A stretch of 64,000 bases of DNA from Edolisoma coerulescens (taxonomy: Eukaryota; Chordata; Aves; Passeriformes; Campephagidae): contig VWZW01007069.1 in assembly GCA_013397115.1 (NCBI GenBank), forward strand, positions 498,184 through 562,183, in the 5' to 3' direction. Position 1 is the first letter of the stretch. The number at the start of each line of letters is the position of its first letter. The notes beneath the pieces are model-generated. The model searched no databases. It saw only the letters and a list, made by a program, of their open reading frames with translations, and was not told the origin of the DNA. Shown here one piece after another: positions 25,666 to 38,700 of this stretch. A program made the translations under genes and the position numbers.

Positions 25666-27067
25666 GTTTTGTATCAGCAAATACATCAGTCACGTTTGCT
25701 GCTGCTACTCTTATATCTAAGCACAGCTCTCTATTTGTAAATGGCATAACAATCTTTCATAATAATAAACCTTCCCAAGAAATACCACACCAAAGACTAG
25801 CAATGATTTTAGGCCAAATCATTTTGCATTGGGAGAGCCAGAAGAGCTTAAAAATAAATTATTCAGACCATTTTTATGTCTAGATAAACTCTGTGAATCA
25901 TTTGTTATAACGATATAAAAATTACTTCACCTAAAATGCTTTGGGAAGTTATACCTGAGCATGAGGGGAAGCACACAGAATTTCAGGAAGATAAATTCCA
26001 CCTTTTGGAAGCAGAGTTTGAAAAGCAGCTGAAATGAAAACTATTTGACCCTTGAGTAGGGAATGACATTGCAAGGAGAAGGAGAGAGCCTCCTTTTCTC
26101 AAAGCAAACAAAATGTGCGGGTCTGCTGGGAGTAAGCTAGCCCAGCCCCACGTTCTGTCTCACTTTGAAGAGGATTAAAAAAAACCCCGTAACTGATTTC
26201 TTTTTTTCCCCCCCTATTCTTTTAAAACTAAAGAAATTAAGGGAAAAATGTAAAGTTGAAGAGTTGAAGCCAGAAGCCAATGATGTATGTTACCGTTTCC
26301 TTGTGAAAGGACAGTTTTCTCATCCATGTCTTAAATTTAGCATCTGCTTTTGTTCAAAATAGTGTAGGATCAACTGTGGACGTTGTAAGCCCCTTCAGGA
26401 GACAGTGAAAAGGAGCTGCAGGATTCCTGGGGGAGGAGAAGCCCACATGCTTTAACTGAGTGCATCTACGCTAACAGGAGGCCTTTTAAAGGCTTCCTTG
26501 AAACACAATATTGCCTTCCAAGGTTAATCCAGGATAGTAATAATTAATTGTAAATTGAGAAACGGCTTTAATTCTTCAAAACTAGAAAAACCTGATGCAC
26601 CAAGCCCACTTGCTTAAAGGGCCAGCAGTAAGAAGACAATGTGGCCTCACAAAGTGGGAGGCTTGCAACTGTTTGGCTTTTAGAAATGAAAGTGAAATGG
26701 GAATGATTTTCACTCTCTCTTTCTTATAAATGTAGCATCAACAAATGTTTTTAAAATGCATTTGCTTGATGGATTAATGTGATTTATGTCTAGTGTCAAG
26801 TAATCTGTGGTGGTGTTCTTTTTGGCTATCTGGACATAGTTTTTCATCAGCAGAAATCACTGCAATTACATGACCAATAGAAGGCAGAAGGTTGATCATC
26901 AGTGATAAAGCTCAAGATGGATTAGTGTCGTGTTTCTTATATCTTTGTTCCTTATCTTAAAAAGCCATTCTGAGTTCTTTTTTTTTTCTGGTCCAACTCT
27001 TAGACTTTTTTTGTTTGCTTGTTTCCTGCTACTTGACAGAGAACCATTTAAAATATTGGTAGGTTTT

Positions 27068-27103
27068 CTTAGTGCAAAAAGAGGGACTTAGTGCAAAAAG
27101 AAG
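27068..27103. repeat. imperfect 19-bp tandem duplication
   Basis: CTTAGTGCAAAAAGAG occurs at 27068 and again at 27087, giving adjacent 19-base units that agree over their first 16 bases. This is small replication slippage in the intron. Confidence 0.8.
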
Positions 27104-27514
27104 CTGCAGTTTCATGAATAGCTGTTTACTCACAGAAGTGTCATCATTCTGAGTAACCAAAGGTTTTACTATAGTATGGCATTGAAGTATGTTAAAAATA
27201 TTTAAAACGATGCCATTTAAGTGTTTTTGCTGGTTACATTCTCTCCATTTGCTTTGCTGTGAAGATACCCTGGGAGATATGTAGAAGCCATCACGAAAAA
27301 TCAACAAGCTGGATGTTGGATGGTGCACCAAAAAGTAGTAATGACTAAAATTGAGCCAAAAGACTAATAATAGAGTCAGAGCCATATTCTTCCTGTAATA
27401 TTGGATGTGTTTTAGGCTTGCTTGTTTTGACTGAAACTTCCACTTGCATTCTTGAGATGTTATGATACGTAGGAAGCTGCCACACTGTGATCTTTATTTT
27501 GTCTGTCTTTAAAG

Positions 27515-28429
27515 GCGTACGACGGGTTTGCCAGTTTGGGAATATCGCGACTGCTGGAGCCTTCGGACATGGTTTTGTTAGCCATCCCTGACAAACTGAC
27601 TGTTATGACCTATCTCTATCAGATAAGGGCACACTTCTGTGGCCAGGAATTGAATGTGGTTCAGATAGAGGAGAACAGCAGTAAAAGCACATACAAAGTG
27701 GGTAACTACGAAACGGACACAAACAGCTCTGTCGACCAGGAGAAGTTCTACGCGGAGCTGAACGACCTGAACCGGGAGCCCGAGCTGCACCCACCAGACA
27801 GTGGTTTGGCAGACTTTGCCTCTCAGGATGACTCTGTGTTTGTAAACGACAGTGGTGTTGGCGAATCTGAGAGCGAGCATCAGACTCCTGATGACCATTT
27901 GAGCCCAAGCACAGCTTCCCCTTCTTCACGCAGGACTCGAAGTGACACGGATCCACAGAAATCCCAGCAGAGCTCTGGAAGGACTTCTGCATCTGAAGAA
28001 ATTGGGAAGTGTAGCAGTACAGACACAACACAAGTGCAGCCTGTGTTGGGAAGGAAGAAATTGCTGATAACTGACACTTTAGACTTCAGTGACTTAGCAC
28101 ATGTCAGTGATCAAAAAGAGGATATGTCTCCCACAGTTGCTTGTGAAGATAACAACAAGAAGAGACACCAGAGCTTAGACAGTACCCCTGGTTTCTCAGA
28201 GCAAGAAAAGCTGGGATGTATAGGATCCACGGAGAGCACAAGAGCAGATCCCAGTTCACCCATCACAAAACCGAGTTTATCTCCTACTTCTAAGCCTGGA
28301 TACTCCTATAATATGGATACAGATCTTGCAAAGAAACCACATGCTTCTCCGAGGCAAACAGAATCTGATTCTGACAGTGATGCCAGAACAGCTTTAAATC
28401 ATGCGGATCAAACTGCAAAAGCAGCCCAG
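27515..28429 (+). CDS. EHBP1: EHBP1 large exon: end of CH domain and Ser-rich linker
   Basis: This 915-base exon (305 codons, residues 77-381 of the joined product) starts right after aaag at 27514 with GCG TAC GAC and ends CAG|gtaaga. Its first ~41 codons finish the CH domain (GISRLLEPSDMV, LTVMTYLYQIRAHF). The rest is a hydrophilic, probably disordered linker rich in Ser, Asp, Glu and Pro. The linker holds the conserved QDDSVFVNDSGVGESESEHQ and SLSPTSKPGYSY segments and many SP/TP sites that could be phosphorylated. The first half is close to the mammalian sequence; the second half, from about residue 210 of the exon, has drifted more. Both ends are phase 0, so the exon is symmetric, but skipping it would cut the CH domain. 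Open frames on the opposite strand at 27578-28077 are shadows. Confidence 0.97.
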
Positions 28430-28890
28430 GTAAGACATTTATGTCTGTGAGTTAGGATGGAGGTGCTGTTCAAGTTCTTCCTCTGTGTTTGTGATTTACA
28501 CCAAATCTTCCACATAAATGGTGAGGTGAGCAGTGTATTTTTATTTTTGGGCTATAAATATTTTGCCTGAGAAGTAGGTGGTGCTGAAAAATAGTCATTA
28601 CATGAAAAACTAATTTATAGGAATTGTCCTGTTGAACTTCCCAATCTCTCTCCTATTAAAGAAAGTTGTGTTCTCAACTATCTCAAAGATGGCTCCAAAA
28701 CTTTTGCCGCTGTCTGTGGCAACGCATTTCCTCTGAGTGTTGCATACTGAAGCAAAAACGGGAAAAAGATATCAATTCATTAGGAAATGTAAAGCTTTGA
28801 ATACCTTAAAATTTACTAAAGATATTTCAAAATCTTTTCTGGGAAACCACAGAGTCTTGTGAACATAGCCACGATGGGGAGGTAGAAACT

Positions 28891-29065
28891 CCAGACTGTT
28901 AAATTATGCTGCTTTCCATTGAGTGGCCTAAGGCATGTTACTTCATCACAATATCATTTTCCTTTCTATAAAGATAACACTGTATGCCCACCTACCTTGA
29001 AGATTTATTGGGAGAATGAAAGTTGTGTATTATATATATGCTGAGTATTATCAATAAATCATATC
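28891..29065 (+). repeat. MIR-like ancient SINE remnant
   Basis: The order of phrases follows the MIR consensus as remembered: a 'tgagtggcctaaggcatgttact' stretch for the 'tgaccttgggcaagttact' core, then 'cattttcctttctataaagata', then 'cccacctacct...gggagaatgaaag'. It is about 170 bases and heavily diverged, as expected for a MIR copy in a bird or reptile. Confidence 0.55.
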
Positions 29066-29379
29066 ATCATAAAAATACGTAAAACGTGTTATCACCCCTG
29101 TTAAAAAAATGCCAAAGCAGGCTTATAATTCTACCCCTGTGAAGAGTTTTCTTGAGTTTGGGCTTTGTGCCATTAGCTCTGGTAAGAAAAAAATATATCC
29201 AGTCTTCTGGTAGTGTGAATTGCTTCAAATATTTTTATGGGTTTTTTTCTGAGTAAGCACCATAAAGATTCATTTTATTGCAAGAGAAGCAGTCTGTAGA
29301 TGGGTGATAATGGCCAAATATTGGTTCCAGAGCCAGCTAATTTCTTTCCTTTAATCAGTGAAGTCTTGTGAGGTTTCTC

Positions 29380-29380
<1 letters not shown>

Positions 29381-29448
<68 letters not shown>
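29381..29448. repeat. (TCA)n / (ATC)n trinucleotide microsatellite
   Basis: There are 68 bases of perfect TCA repeat, nearly 23 units, in the intron. It has no interruptions, so it is likely length-variable between individuals. Confidence 0.98.
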
Positions 29449-30420
29449 TTTGTGTACTGAATGAGAAAGGAACAGCTTGGTCTATACAGAATAGAAGAGC
29501 AGGAGGAGACAGGATTTGTTCTCTATGAAGGTTTTCGTGGGCAAGGGCGTAACAGGCCAAGAAAAAGCAAGAGTTGGCTTTAAAGGCAGTTTTTTATTGT
29601 TAATTATCTGTGCATTTGCACACAATAATAAAATCTCAGATATGAGGCTCCCTCTGAACCTACAGTCAGTTGTTGGTTAGAGTAAACCATCTCCGTTTCC
29701 TCCTGGTTGTTGCAGTAGCACAACAGGCAGCACCTGCCCCAGCTCTGGCTCGTGTAGAGGCCCAGAGATGCATTTTCCTAGTCTCCATAGTTGACCTTGA
29801 CTAAGAAGCCAGCCCTTGGGAGTGTGTCTGTCTGGGAGCTGCTCATGTTCTCACGTTGCCTGTGCCGAACCCCCTTTTGCTATTTCTGCTCTGCAAATGT
29901 ACTCAATCCTCTGTATGAAGAAGGGACTTCCATGTGGATATTCATAAATTCAGTAGAAGCAGATATTTTTGCAGGGTTTTTTGCCTTGTACCCAGCCTCT
30001 TTGTGTTCACTTTAAGTTGTAAGTGAGTGGTACCCATATAAGTAGCCAACAAAGCATTTTTGTTGTAGCCATATTTGCATACATATTAAAGTAAATAAGT
30101 AAACACATAGCGTGTTTGACATGGCTTCTATGAAGCCAATTGGGTTTTTCCACAGCTGCAGTTTAAAGGCATTAAATGTTGATAGAAATTAAGTTTTAAG
30201 GGGAAGAGAACTCCTATTTACATTATAAAGGCCTATGACTTTTTTTTTTACATTTTGATCATCTTTTCATTTCTATAGAATGTTCTGTCACTTCATGAAG
30301 ACATAATTCATGTGGCTCCTGACCTTTATTGTATAGGAAGGCCGCTGGCTATTAACTACTGTATAAACGTTCAGTACCCTGAGGCTGCCTTGCTGTTAAT
30401 TGTATTTCTTTATTTTTAAG

Positions 30421-30564
30421 CAACGTATGTTGTCAAGACAGGAAGAACTTAAAGAACGAGCAAGAGTTCTGCTTGAGCAAGCAAGAAGAGATGCAGCATT
30501 AAAGGCAGGGAATAAACAACTAAGCAGTACCCTCATCCCAGCCCGCAATAAGCAGCTGAACGAT
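30421..30564 (+). CDS. EHBP1: EHBP1 exon: first basic helical segment
   Basis: This 144-base exon (48 codons, residues 382-429) reads QRMLSRQEELKERARVLLEQ, then an Arg/Ala-rich continuation, ending NKQLND. The Glu/Arg/Leu pattern predicts an amphipathic helix or short coiled coil. The KERARVLLEQAR core is echoed in the exon at 48024-48171 (RERARQLIAEAR), which suggests an internal duplication. The end of the exon (SSTLIPARNKQLND) is less conserved. The acceptor is tatttttaag and the donor GAT|gtaaga is strong. The exon is symmetric (phase 0-0), so it could be skipped in frame. Reading through the donor adds 12 codons and then a stop at 30601. Confidence 0.96.
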
Positions 30565-32124
30565 GTAAGAAACATTGGCCAGTCTTGCAGTTTACAGAGT
30601 TAAAATGCATTGTATGTGCTGTTGGGGGGCGGGGCATGTCCTTGCAGAACATTTCTTCTCCACGTTTGATGTGTCGTGTGTCCTTCATTCCCTTTTAAAG
30701 CCTGTTTCTCCTGATGTTATGGCCAATAGAAAGGTGTCTCCCACTTCCCTGGAAGCGGAAGTCTTGGAGCACCTTCTTTGATTGGCACTATAGTTTCTGG
30801 TGGGATGAAACTCAAAAGTTGCTTGTTAAATGATAGTGAAGTAATTTGTGCTGTTCTTGTGTACTTCTCTTTCAGTTAATGTAAATAATTTCCTTGAGCC
30901 TCTGATGTGAGCTCCTTGCTGCTTTAGAAGTGTTGTTGCAGTGGATGGAGCTGCTTGCTTCAGTCTTGTGAAAGAGTTGATGGAACGATTCTTTTTTATC
31001 ACCAATGTTGATTGTGCTGGTGAGAGGGGAAGTGGAGCTGGGGAATGAGCTGCAGTGTTGAAGCAGCTGTGGTTGCATCTCCAGTGGCTTCCATGGTGAC
31101 CTGGAAGGATCCCTACTCTCTGGAGATGAAAGCTAATTAATTTTTATGCAAACATTTGCAATGCTGGTTTTGTGATTCTAACTATTGTGCATTAGAGACT
31201 GTACTGGCAACTGAGAATGTAAATGTAACTGTAAATGAAAAATAATGATACAGAGAAAGTCTGGAATCTTTACAGATTCCCACCTTTCAGAGCTCAGTCC
31301 TGAGGGGCAGATTCTGCTCTTTACAAAAATGGGATCATACAATCAAAAAATGAAGACAATGATTTACACGTCTCATTTCATTCTCTTAACTCTCTTGGAT
31401 CCATGCGTGTTTTTCTTTTTTGTAGAAGTTCCTCTCTGTAGACTGACACTTCATTTTACTTTGAAATATATTCATCTACGCAGACACGTCTTCTTTGCAT
31501 AATGATATATAAACAAATTTTTTCTTATTTTGTTTTTTAAGTTTTTCCTAGATATGTATATTTTAGTATAAATTTCACTTTGGACTTTTTTTTAAAATTA
31601 CCTTTTCATAAAGAAAATGGCATTAGAGGAGAGTTACTATAGGCAACTACTCAGGCAGAAACAACTGTAATTAAAGTTGCCTAACATTTTTTATTACAAG
31701 CTCCTATTTTCAAAGGTTTTACAACTTTGCTAGTATTTCATTGTTTGAACTGAAATCTTTCCCGTCAGCTCTTCTGCCTCAGGGTAATATTTTTAATTTT
31801 TTTTTTTTTAACTTAAAAAAACCCCCTGTTCAGCTATTTCTCTGTATTTGGTTGGATAAAGCATTGTTTTACCCGTATTAAGAATAGATAAAATTTGGGA
31901 AGAAGGTTAGATTATCTCGAAAAATCTGTTCAAAACAGTCAAAGTTGTGTTAATACCACAATCTTGTCAGAGAGCCTTGAACTTCAGAAAAGTTCCTAAG
32001 TGTCAGTAAAAGTTGTCTGTGTGGATACTGCCCAGCAAGAGCATCTTTTACCATTGCTCTCCTAAGGATTGGGGCCCATTCTGGTGCAGGTCATAGGAGT
32101 GGGAAGCAAAACTTTTTCTTTTAG
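30565..32124 (+). other. EHBP1: EHBP1 intron before the probable cassette exon
   Basis: These 1.56 kb of phase-0 intron are AT-rich in their second half. I found no repeat family or RNA gene. It ends in a good acceptor, actttttcttttag, directly before the candidate exon at 32125. Confidence 0.8.
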
Positions 32125-32202
32125 ACTCAAACTCCTGCTAATGAAATCCAACCACGAGTAAAAGGAGCTGCCCCACTGGCATACAGAGAAGAGATGCTCT
32201 CG
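32125..32202 (+). CDS. EHBP1: probable EHBP1 cassette exon (26 codons)
   Basis: Seventy-eight bases are flanked by a strong acceptor (ctttttcttttag) and a usable donor (CTCTCG|gtaggt). The gene is in phase 0 on both sides of this intron, and only phase 0 is open here; the other two frames stop within the segment. The peptide would be TQTPANEIQPRVKG followed by a 12-residue end, inserted between LND (residue 429) and QQDEE. It does not occur in the canonical human isoform as I remember it, so it would be an optional exon, possibly tissue-specific. It is hydrophilic, which suits the disordered linker. A false positive from a chance splice pair is possible, but phase, frame and signals all agree. 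Confidence 0.6.
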
Positions 32203-32621
32203 GTAGGTGACAATGTGAAGTTAGACAATAGTGAAGATGGTGTCCAGGCCATGAAAACCAGCTGAAGGGTAGGAGATGGTGAGGGGTTTTCAGGGTGAGA
32301 GTCAGGACTGTGTAGTTCAGGCAGCCAGATTACCCATGGGACCTTATTTCATTTGGTACAGAAGTTGAAAAATTAATTAGGAGCCTGCAGGAAAGGGAAG
32401 GACAGTCTTTTAGGGCAGCTTGGCAGAACCAAAGTTTCTTGCTGCCTCCATCAGAAACTCAAGGAGAACTGTCCTGGAACAAATGGTCCTGGCCCATGTG
32501 AAATTTGGGCACTCTGAGCAAACTGTAGTGGGCACTCTTGACTGGAGCTAATTGTCACATAAAAATGACAAAAGCTCCTCAGCTCTGAAGTGTGTTGTGG
32601 AGATGGGATTTGGAGACTCTT

Positions 32622-32728
32622 ATATCACTATATAAAGTTGATATATAATAGTAACCATTATATAAAGCTGTGTATAACATGTATGTATGTTTTATATACA
32701 TATCCATACATGTGCATATTCTGAAAGA
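32622..32728. repeat. TA-rich low-complexity tract
   Basis: The stretch is a mixture of TATA, ATATAA and ATGTATGTAT words with short inverted copies of tatataaag/ctttata. It is intronic low-complexity DNA. Confidence 0.65.
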
Positions 32729-35700
32729 GGATGCAAGTGTGCATCAACATACATAGGTGTAAGATAAAACACATTGATTTCAGTTTCCTTTAACATGTTT
32801 GATATTAGTAGAGATGAGGCATTTGCATTTGATGTAGTTCTGCCAGTTTTCTACAGGTCGTTGCTCATTTGATTGTTAGCATGTAGTACAGACTTATTTC
32901 TATTCATGGTTTTTTGGTCATTAGGGTTAATAATAAGAACTTTGACTCAAAGCAGTGTTGTATGTGTCAGTGTGCAGTAATGTGTAGTAGTGTGTTATCC
33001 AAATGAGAGTTGTGATAACGAGAATCAGCATTTAGTAGTGGAAATTGGACGAGGCTCATTTTCGGGATAGATTGAGATTCAAAAGAAAATGTTTTAAAAC
33101 AGGAAGATCTAATTTTAAATAAGAAAACTTTGAAGAGATAGTTCAGGGGCAATACTTTTGAAAGTAACTCTTGAAGTTTGCAATTGCACCTTTTTTGATA
33201 CCTTCTCAGAAAGAGCTTTAAGCATCCTAGTCTTTCAGACTGTGCTCTGACTGTCAGTCACCCCAGCTAAGCGAAGCCTACGGAGTCGTTAGTTAGAAAA
33301 GTCTCATCTCCTAGGCCTTGCTGTTACCACTTTCCCTGTGTCATATGAGAACCAGGAATTGCTGCTTTCCCAGTGACCAGGTGAGAGCAGCATTCAGTGC
33401 GTGGGGTTGGACAATGCACGGTGAGGATGGGTTGTGTCACTGCTTGGGGTCAACAAGAGAGAGGAAATTCCCAAATCTGTATGATGGCCATAAATACAGG
33501 TTTACTTGATGTGTGCCCGCCTGATTTATTTTGTTAAAAGTCCATTTTGAAAAAAGCAGTGTTCCTGTTTCTCCTCTAAGCACAGAGCATAGCCTCATTT
33601 CTCCCATTTCTTCCCTCCTTGCAGCATGGTAGTAGTTTTCTCAGTGTTATGTCTGCTTATTTGGTGCTTCTCAGAAGCCTTCAATCTCAAGCTGTATGCA
33701 TGCCAGACAGCATGTGGAGGTATGCATGCGAGTATTTGAAGTCTAAGAGGAGACTGCATTGATCAGAACCTCCTTGAAATCATGCCCATGGTTTGGGAGG
33801 ATCATAGCTGTGTCATTAAAATTGATGCAGTCCTTTGGAGACTGGAAGAATTAGCTTAAGAGCTCTGTGAACAGAGTTACTGATCCCCTCGTGGATCCCT
33901 TTCTCTATGGTAGATTTATAAACAGCTCAGCCTTTCTGCTTGCTTTCTTGATGTATGTGTGCATGTGGTGACTCTTTTACGAGATGCTTCTGTCATTTGC
34001 AATCTGATATAGCAGCTGTAATCACTTAGCTTTTAACCAGGAGAGCCTTTTTATTAGCTTACTCATTTTTATTTAACTTGCCTTTTCTCATGGTGAATAT
34101 CACAGGGCTAGAAGGGACATATCTGCTCCCACCAGATGCTGTAAAATATCAACCTGTCGTGATGGTTGTTAGCAGCAGCAGCTTGGCTGGAATGTGATGT
34201 TGGAAAGGTGAGGAGACTGGAGCTGGGCTGTGCGACCTATCTGGCAAAGTGACAGGCTAGAGGGAACCACAATGAGTGGGAAATATTCAGAAGTCATGGG
34301 CCTAAAAGGCCTTTCCAGGAGGGGAACCCTCATCTGCAGAACATGGGGTGGAATCCTTAATTCCTGAATCTCAGTATAACTCCGCTGTCAGGAAATATCT
34401 GCAAAGGCCGTTGGCAAAATCTTCTTATTTTCTTTTAGTGACTGGTCCACATAAAGAATGGAAATTTACTGCAGCTGTCATTTACTCTCTAAACTCAAAT
34501 GGCTATGGTTATGGAGTCAGCATGATTACAGAGAATGGAATTAGGAGTTAAGAAATGCACAGGCAACTTTAATTAACCTCCTTTGTGTATATGCATTATG
34601 ATGTAGTCTTTAATTATGTGATCACATACTATTTTCCCCAAGCAATTGCGTCTCATTTTCCTCAGAAGACAGAGGTGATGTAGAAGGCTGTTTGTCCAGA
34701 GGACCTCTGTGCATTTGATTGCAGAAATTGGAAGGTGGACGACAAACGAAGCAGGGACTGTGAGAAGTGAAAAGATGAGGTCATGGTTAAGGTGCTTGAA
34801 AGAATTAAATGTACTTCTGCCTTTACCTGAGTTCCTGATCAGTGCCACTAAGTCTTTTGAGCCAGATGTCTTCCAGGTGGTCACTATTTGTGTATCCTTC
34901 CTTTCTGGATTGCTTTGAGGCAAAAGTTTGATTTGCAGATATATCGAGCATCCAGGTCTGTCAGGGAAATCAATTGGAGCTGTGCTTGAGACGTATAAAG
35001 AGCTGTATAAAGCTTAGTATACTGAAAAAAACCCCCAGGTAATAGGCTTCCCCGAGCAAGCACCCAGCAACAGATCCTTTTAGCTGGATCTCTCCGTCTC
35101 AGTTCTCATCAGAAGAGCAGGGTAATAACTCTTCCACGGCGTGTTGTGAGAAGGGAATGTGATTAATGCTTTTGAGGCTCTTAAATACCATAGTGGTGGG
35201 CAGTGTAGAAAGAAATCAAAAAATTAACAATTCTGTCTTCAGAGCAAGATTTGAATATTGTGGTGTAAAGAATAATGCTACGTATTGATGGGCCTGCATA
35301 TTAAACAGTGAAAATAAACCAAAGTGTTGAACACCACTGGGTAGAGCTCAGGTCTGGGCTGAAGACCAGGAGATAGTGAAAGTAAAAAGTGCCACCACAA
35401 GGCTCTGTTTTAGAGGATATAGAGCAGGATGAAAATTAAGATTATGCCCACTTGTTTTATTTCTGGCATCTCCTAAATCCTGTGTCAAATTCTTTTAACT
35501 TGTTTTTGTAAGGCAGACAGCTTTAGCAGGGAAAGCCGTATCTAGTGGAATTCATGAAAAATAGTGCTCATCTGGCAAAGGATGTGTTTTATTTCCTACC
35601 TGGGGCAACAGATCGTTTCTGAAGTTATTTGCATTTTGCGTGAGCTAAGGATTCCTCCTTGGTGAATTTAGGTGCAGGACTGGGCTACCCATCTATGGAT

Positions 35701-38700
35701 TTGGCCGAAAATTTTGCATATTTAGGATCTGGCATAGATTCTGGGACGCAGGAGTTCAATAGCATGATACCTGGAGGGAGTCACTCTTGTCTTTTGCCTT
35801 TTGTGAAATAGGAAAATAGTAATTCTTTCTTCACAGCAGCATTCGAGTATAACTGCGCTAAGAACTGTGAGGGACTGCATTTGGACAATAAGTATTTAAA
35901 TCCAGATTAATATAAACTGACGTGGGGGGGTTCGGAGAGTAATCCTGGTGCTGCTGCTGTGCTTAAGTGCAACTGTTGCTACCCTGCTTTCTGTACAGAG
36001 AAAGATTTGGGTTTAATTATCTCTGCTACCGTTATTTTATATTTATTCAAGCTGAATGACGGCAATAGCCACCTCATTATGTACATATTGAAAAAAAGAA
36101 AGATTTGAAAGAGCGGTGGTGACTGTGTTGAAATCTTTTAGTAGATTTTGCAGATACAAAGTACTTCACCAAAAAGCTGTCTCCTCCAAACACACAAACG
36201 CTGTGTGCAGAGGGCAGAGGAACGGGCTGTGCCATGAGATTGTTTCTCCTTGCTCAGAATACTGCTTTTTATTACTCCCTTGCTCAAAGGACTTGTTGCA
36301 GCTGTATCTAATTCATTTTTAATAAGCTCTTTCTACTTCAGGGGTCAATCTGTTGTGCCCATTACTTTTCATTTTCATAAATATTTGACTGCAAAATGAT
36401 AACTTTTCTTTTTTGCATGCGCTGGACTAGTGGAAATGGAAGTTCTTTTTAGAAAGGCTTCAGAAAGTGACAGAATCTGGAAGGAGATGAGTCTTCATGA
36501 TCTTAAATTTTGGTTGCATACATTTGCACAGATAAAAGAGACGCTGACTGCAATAAAATAAAAACAAAGCATTATTTTAAATGCTCAGAAAAAAGTTTTA
36601 ATAAATGATCCCATTTATTGATCCATGTCCTGCAATAATCTGTTGCCCCTCTGAACTAATAAGCTCCAAACTGTCCAAACTTTTCTCCAATCAGTAAACT
36701 GTAGCCAACATGAACAGAAGAGGTACCGAAAGCAATTTCAGACTTGACAGCAAAAATAGAATATTTTAATTTGATTGAAAGATGCCTTAAACTCAAGGTA
36801 GCAATGCAAGTGTTCTTTTCTCCAACTGTGTTTTCAGGTTCTTGAAAATGAGTACAAAATAGCTTCATTTGGTATTTTTTTTCTGTATCAAATCAGAATC
36901 CCTACTTCTGTTACATTAGGAAAGGCACCCAGTTCACTGCTGGATTTTTGGTAGTCTCCTCAGTTGGAAAATAAATGTCTGTGATTGAGGTGGTGATGTT
37001 AATTCATTTAAGGAAGCACTCGCAAGTTATTCCTGTCTTGTTTTTCTTTTTAAAAAAATAAATTAAAAATCTGATCTTTGTTAATTAAACATCTAGCATG
37101 AATTTATTGAGGTGTAGGACTTTGCAGGTGGCAACCTTGGTCTTTTAATATTAATTGGAAAACATTGATTGAAAAAAGACTAGTCTGTCATGCTGATAAT
37201 TGCAACCAGATTTAGATATGATCACTAGATCTTCCCGAGATTACAAAGAAGCAGTTACCATCTAATTGGTAAAAAGATTGAACATTATTTTCGTAATCCC
37301 TGAGCTTTGGTAACTTATTCCCTGTTGTTCATATATATGTCTTGTCTGTATGCCACTATAAAGTGGTTAAATATGGTGTAAGCTGATAAGACTATGCTGT
37401 AGAGTATTTACATTTCATGAGCATTCCAAGTTTTCTAGATGTTTTAACAATATACTTTTCTTTAACTGGAGGTTAGACCTGCTGACTGAACACTTCAAAC
37501 CCACAACTGACCTGATATTTGCTTCTTTATAGCGACACGCTAAGGTTGAGATAGTCTGATCTCAATTCCTTGATGGCAAGAACAAGCAACTTGTTTTATT
37601 TAACGTTCCTCAATACATGAAAAATAAAAATAATCTGTAACTTTCCAAAAAGGTTCTACATCTTTTGACTTCATATTTGATCTGTTTAAGCATTTTCTTA
37701 CTATAAAGTTGTGATATTTCACTGTGCAAAAATATTGCTGTAGACAAGTCCCTGATGTAGCTGGGAAAATAAATCAATTAGTGCAAGTAAACTAATTTTG
37801 AAGAAGAATTAGTATGCACTGTCAGTTTTATAGCAGGAAGGATTTCCTGAATAAAGCATAACCTTTGATAATGCACAACAAATGCTAGCAGTTTCAGTTT
37901 TAGATACAAATGCTTGAGTTTCTCAGCTGATTTTTATTGCTGTTATTTCCATAAGATGTATCTGTTGACACCACTTAAGGATCTGGCCTAAATATAAATT
38001 TATTTATTACGTGGCTGTAAATTCAAGGTGCTGCACAGTCTGCAGCCATACCATTAACTCACATGCTGACAGAAAATAGGCTGGCAGTTTATTAATGGTA
38101 TTTTAAGATCATCTGATCAAAATTAGTTCCAAAATTTTAGCATCTTCTATCCATTTATAAATATTAGCAAAAAAAAAAAAGTCTCTGTTTCAGAGCTATC
38201 CCTTTGTGTGCAGAGTGAGACTCGAGTTGCTCAGCCCCTGGAATGCTCTTTTTCTATCGCTGCTAATAGCTGTGGACGTTTTCCGTGTGGATGTTCAGTA
38301 CACGCTGTTGTGAATCCCAGGATGATATCGCCATTACTTAGAGCTGTATTTTGCATTGCCTATTCTGTTATTGCTCAGCATGCACAAGGGTAGAGTTAAA
38401 ATCTTTATTCATTTCATTTAAAAATGTTTCTTTTGTTCTCCTTATCGTGTTCTGGCTTTCCCAAGGATATATGCCTTGAACGAAAAGTCACATGTGCATT
38501 ACTAATTGTGTGCCATTGTATTTACAGTTCCTAGTGGTGGCACTGTGAAGCTACTAATTCTTTTGCTTCACTTGATGTAAAATAATCTGAGTGTCTTTGA
38601 TAGCAGTGAAACAGTATTAATTGTTTTGTACATTTCTTGGTCACTCTTCTTAGGTGGTCTTCATAATCTATTAGAACTTTCAGCCAGATTTTTGTAATGT

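Larger units (their letters stand above)
21443..27514 (+). other. EHBP1: EHBP1 intron with assembly gap
   Basis: This 6.07 kb phase-0 intron contains a poly-A run and a gap of 21 Ns only 17 bases after the donor, a pyrimidine-rich block at 25.35-25.66 kb, a poly-T/poly-C tract at 23.16-23.22 kb, and a short tandem duplication at 27068-27103. No exon-like segment was recognised. Confidence 0.85.
28430..30420 (+). other. EHBP1: EHBP1 intron with MIR-like SINE and (TCA)n
   Basis: This 1.99 kb phase-0 intron contains a MIR-like remnant near 28.9-29.07 kb and a perfect 68-base trinucleotide repeat at 29381-29448. The acceptor is tatttttaag at 30420. Confidence 0.9.

Noticed and set aside
26165..26362. 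65-codon + frame rich in Lys/Glu (KKLREKCKVEELKPEAN), considered as an EHBP1 exon
   Set aside because: The stretch has a C/T tract before it but no suitable donor, and it does not match any EHBP1 segment; the CH domain is already complete across this intron.
27578..28077. Antisense open frames of 65-142 codons
   Set aside because: Shadows of the large EHBP1 exon, whose sense frame is clearly the coding one.
34573..34923. 116-codon - strand frame
   Set aside because: Unrecognised product, overlapped by a + strand frame, no promoter or splice signals.
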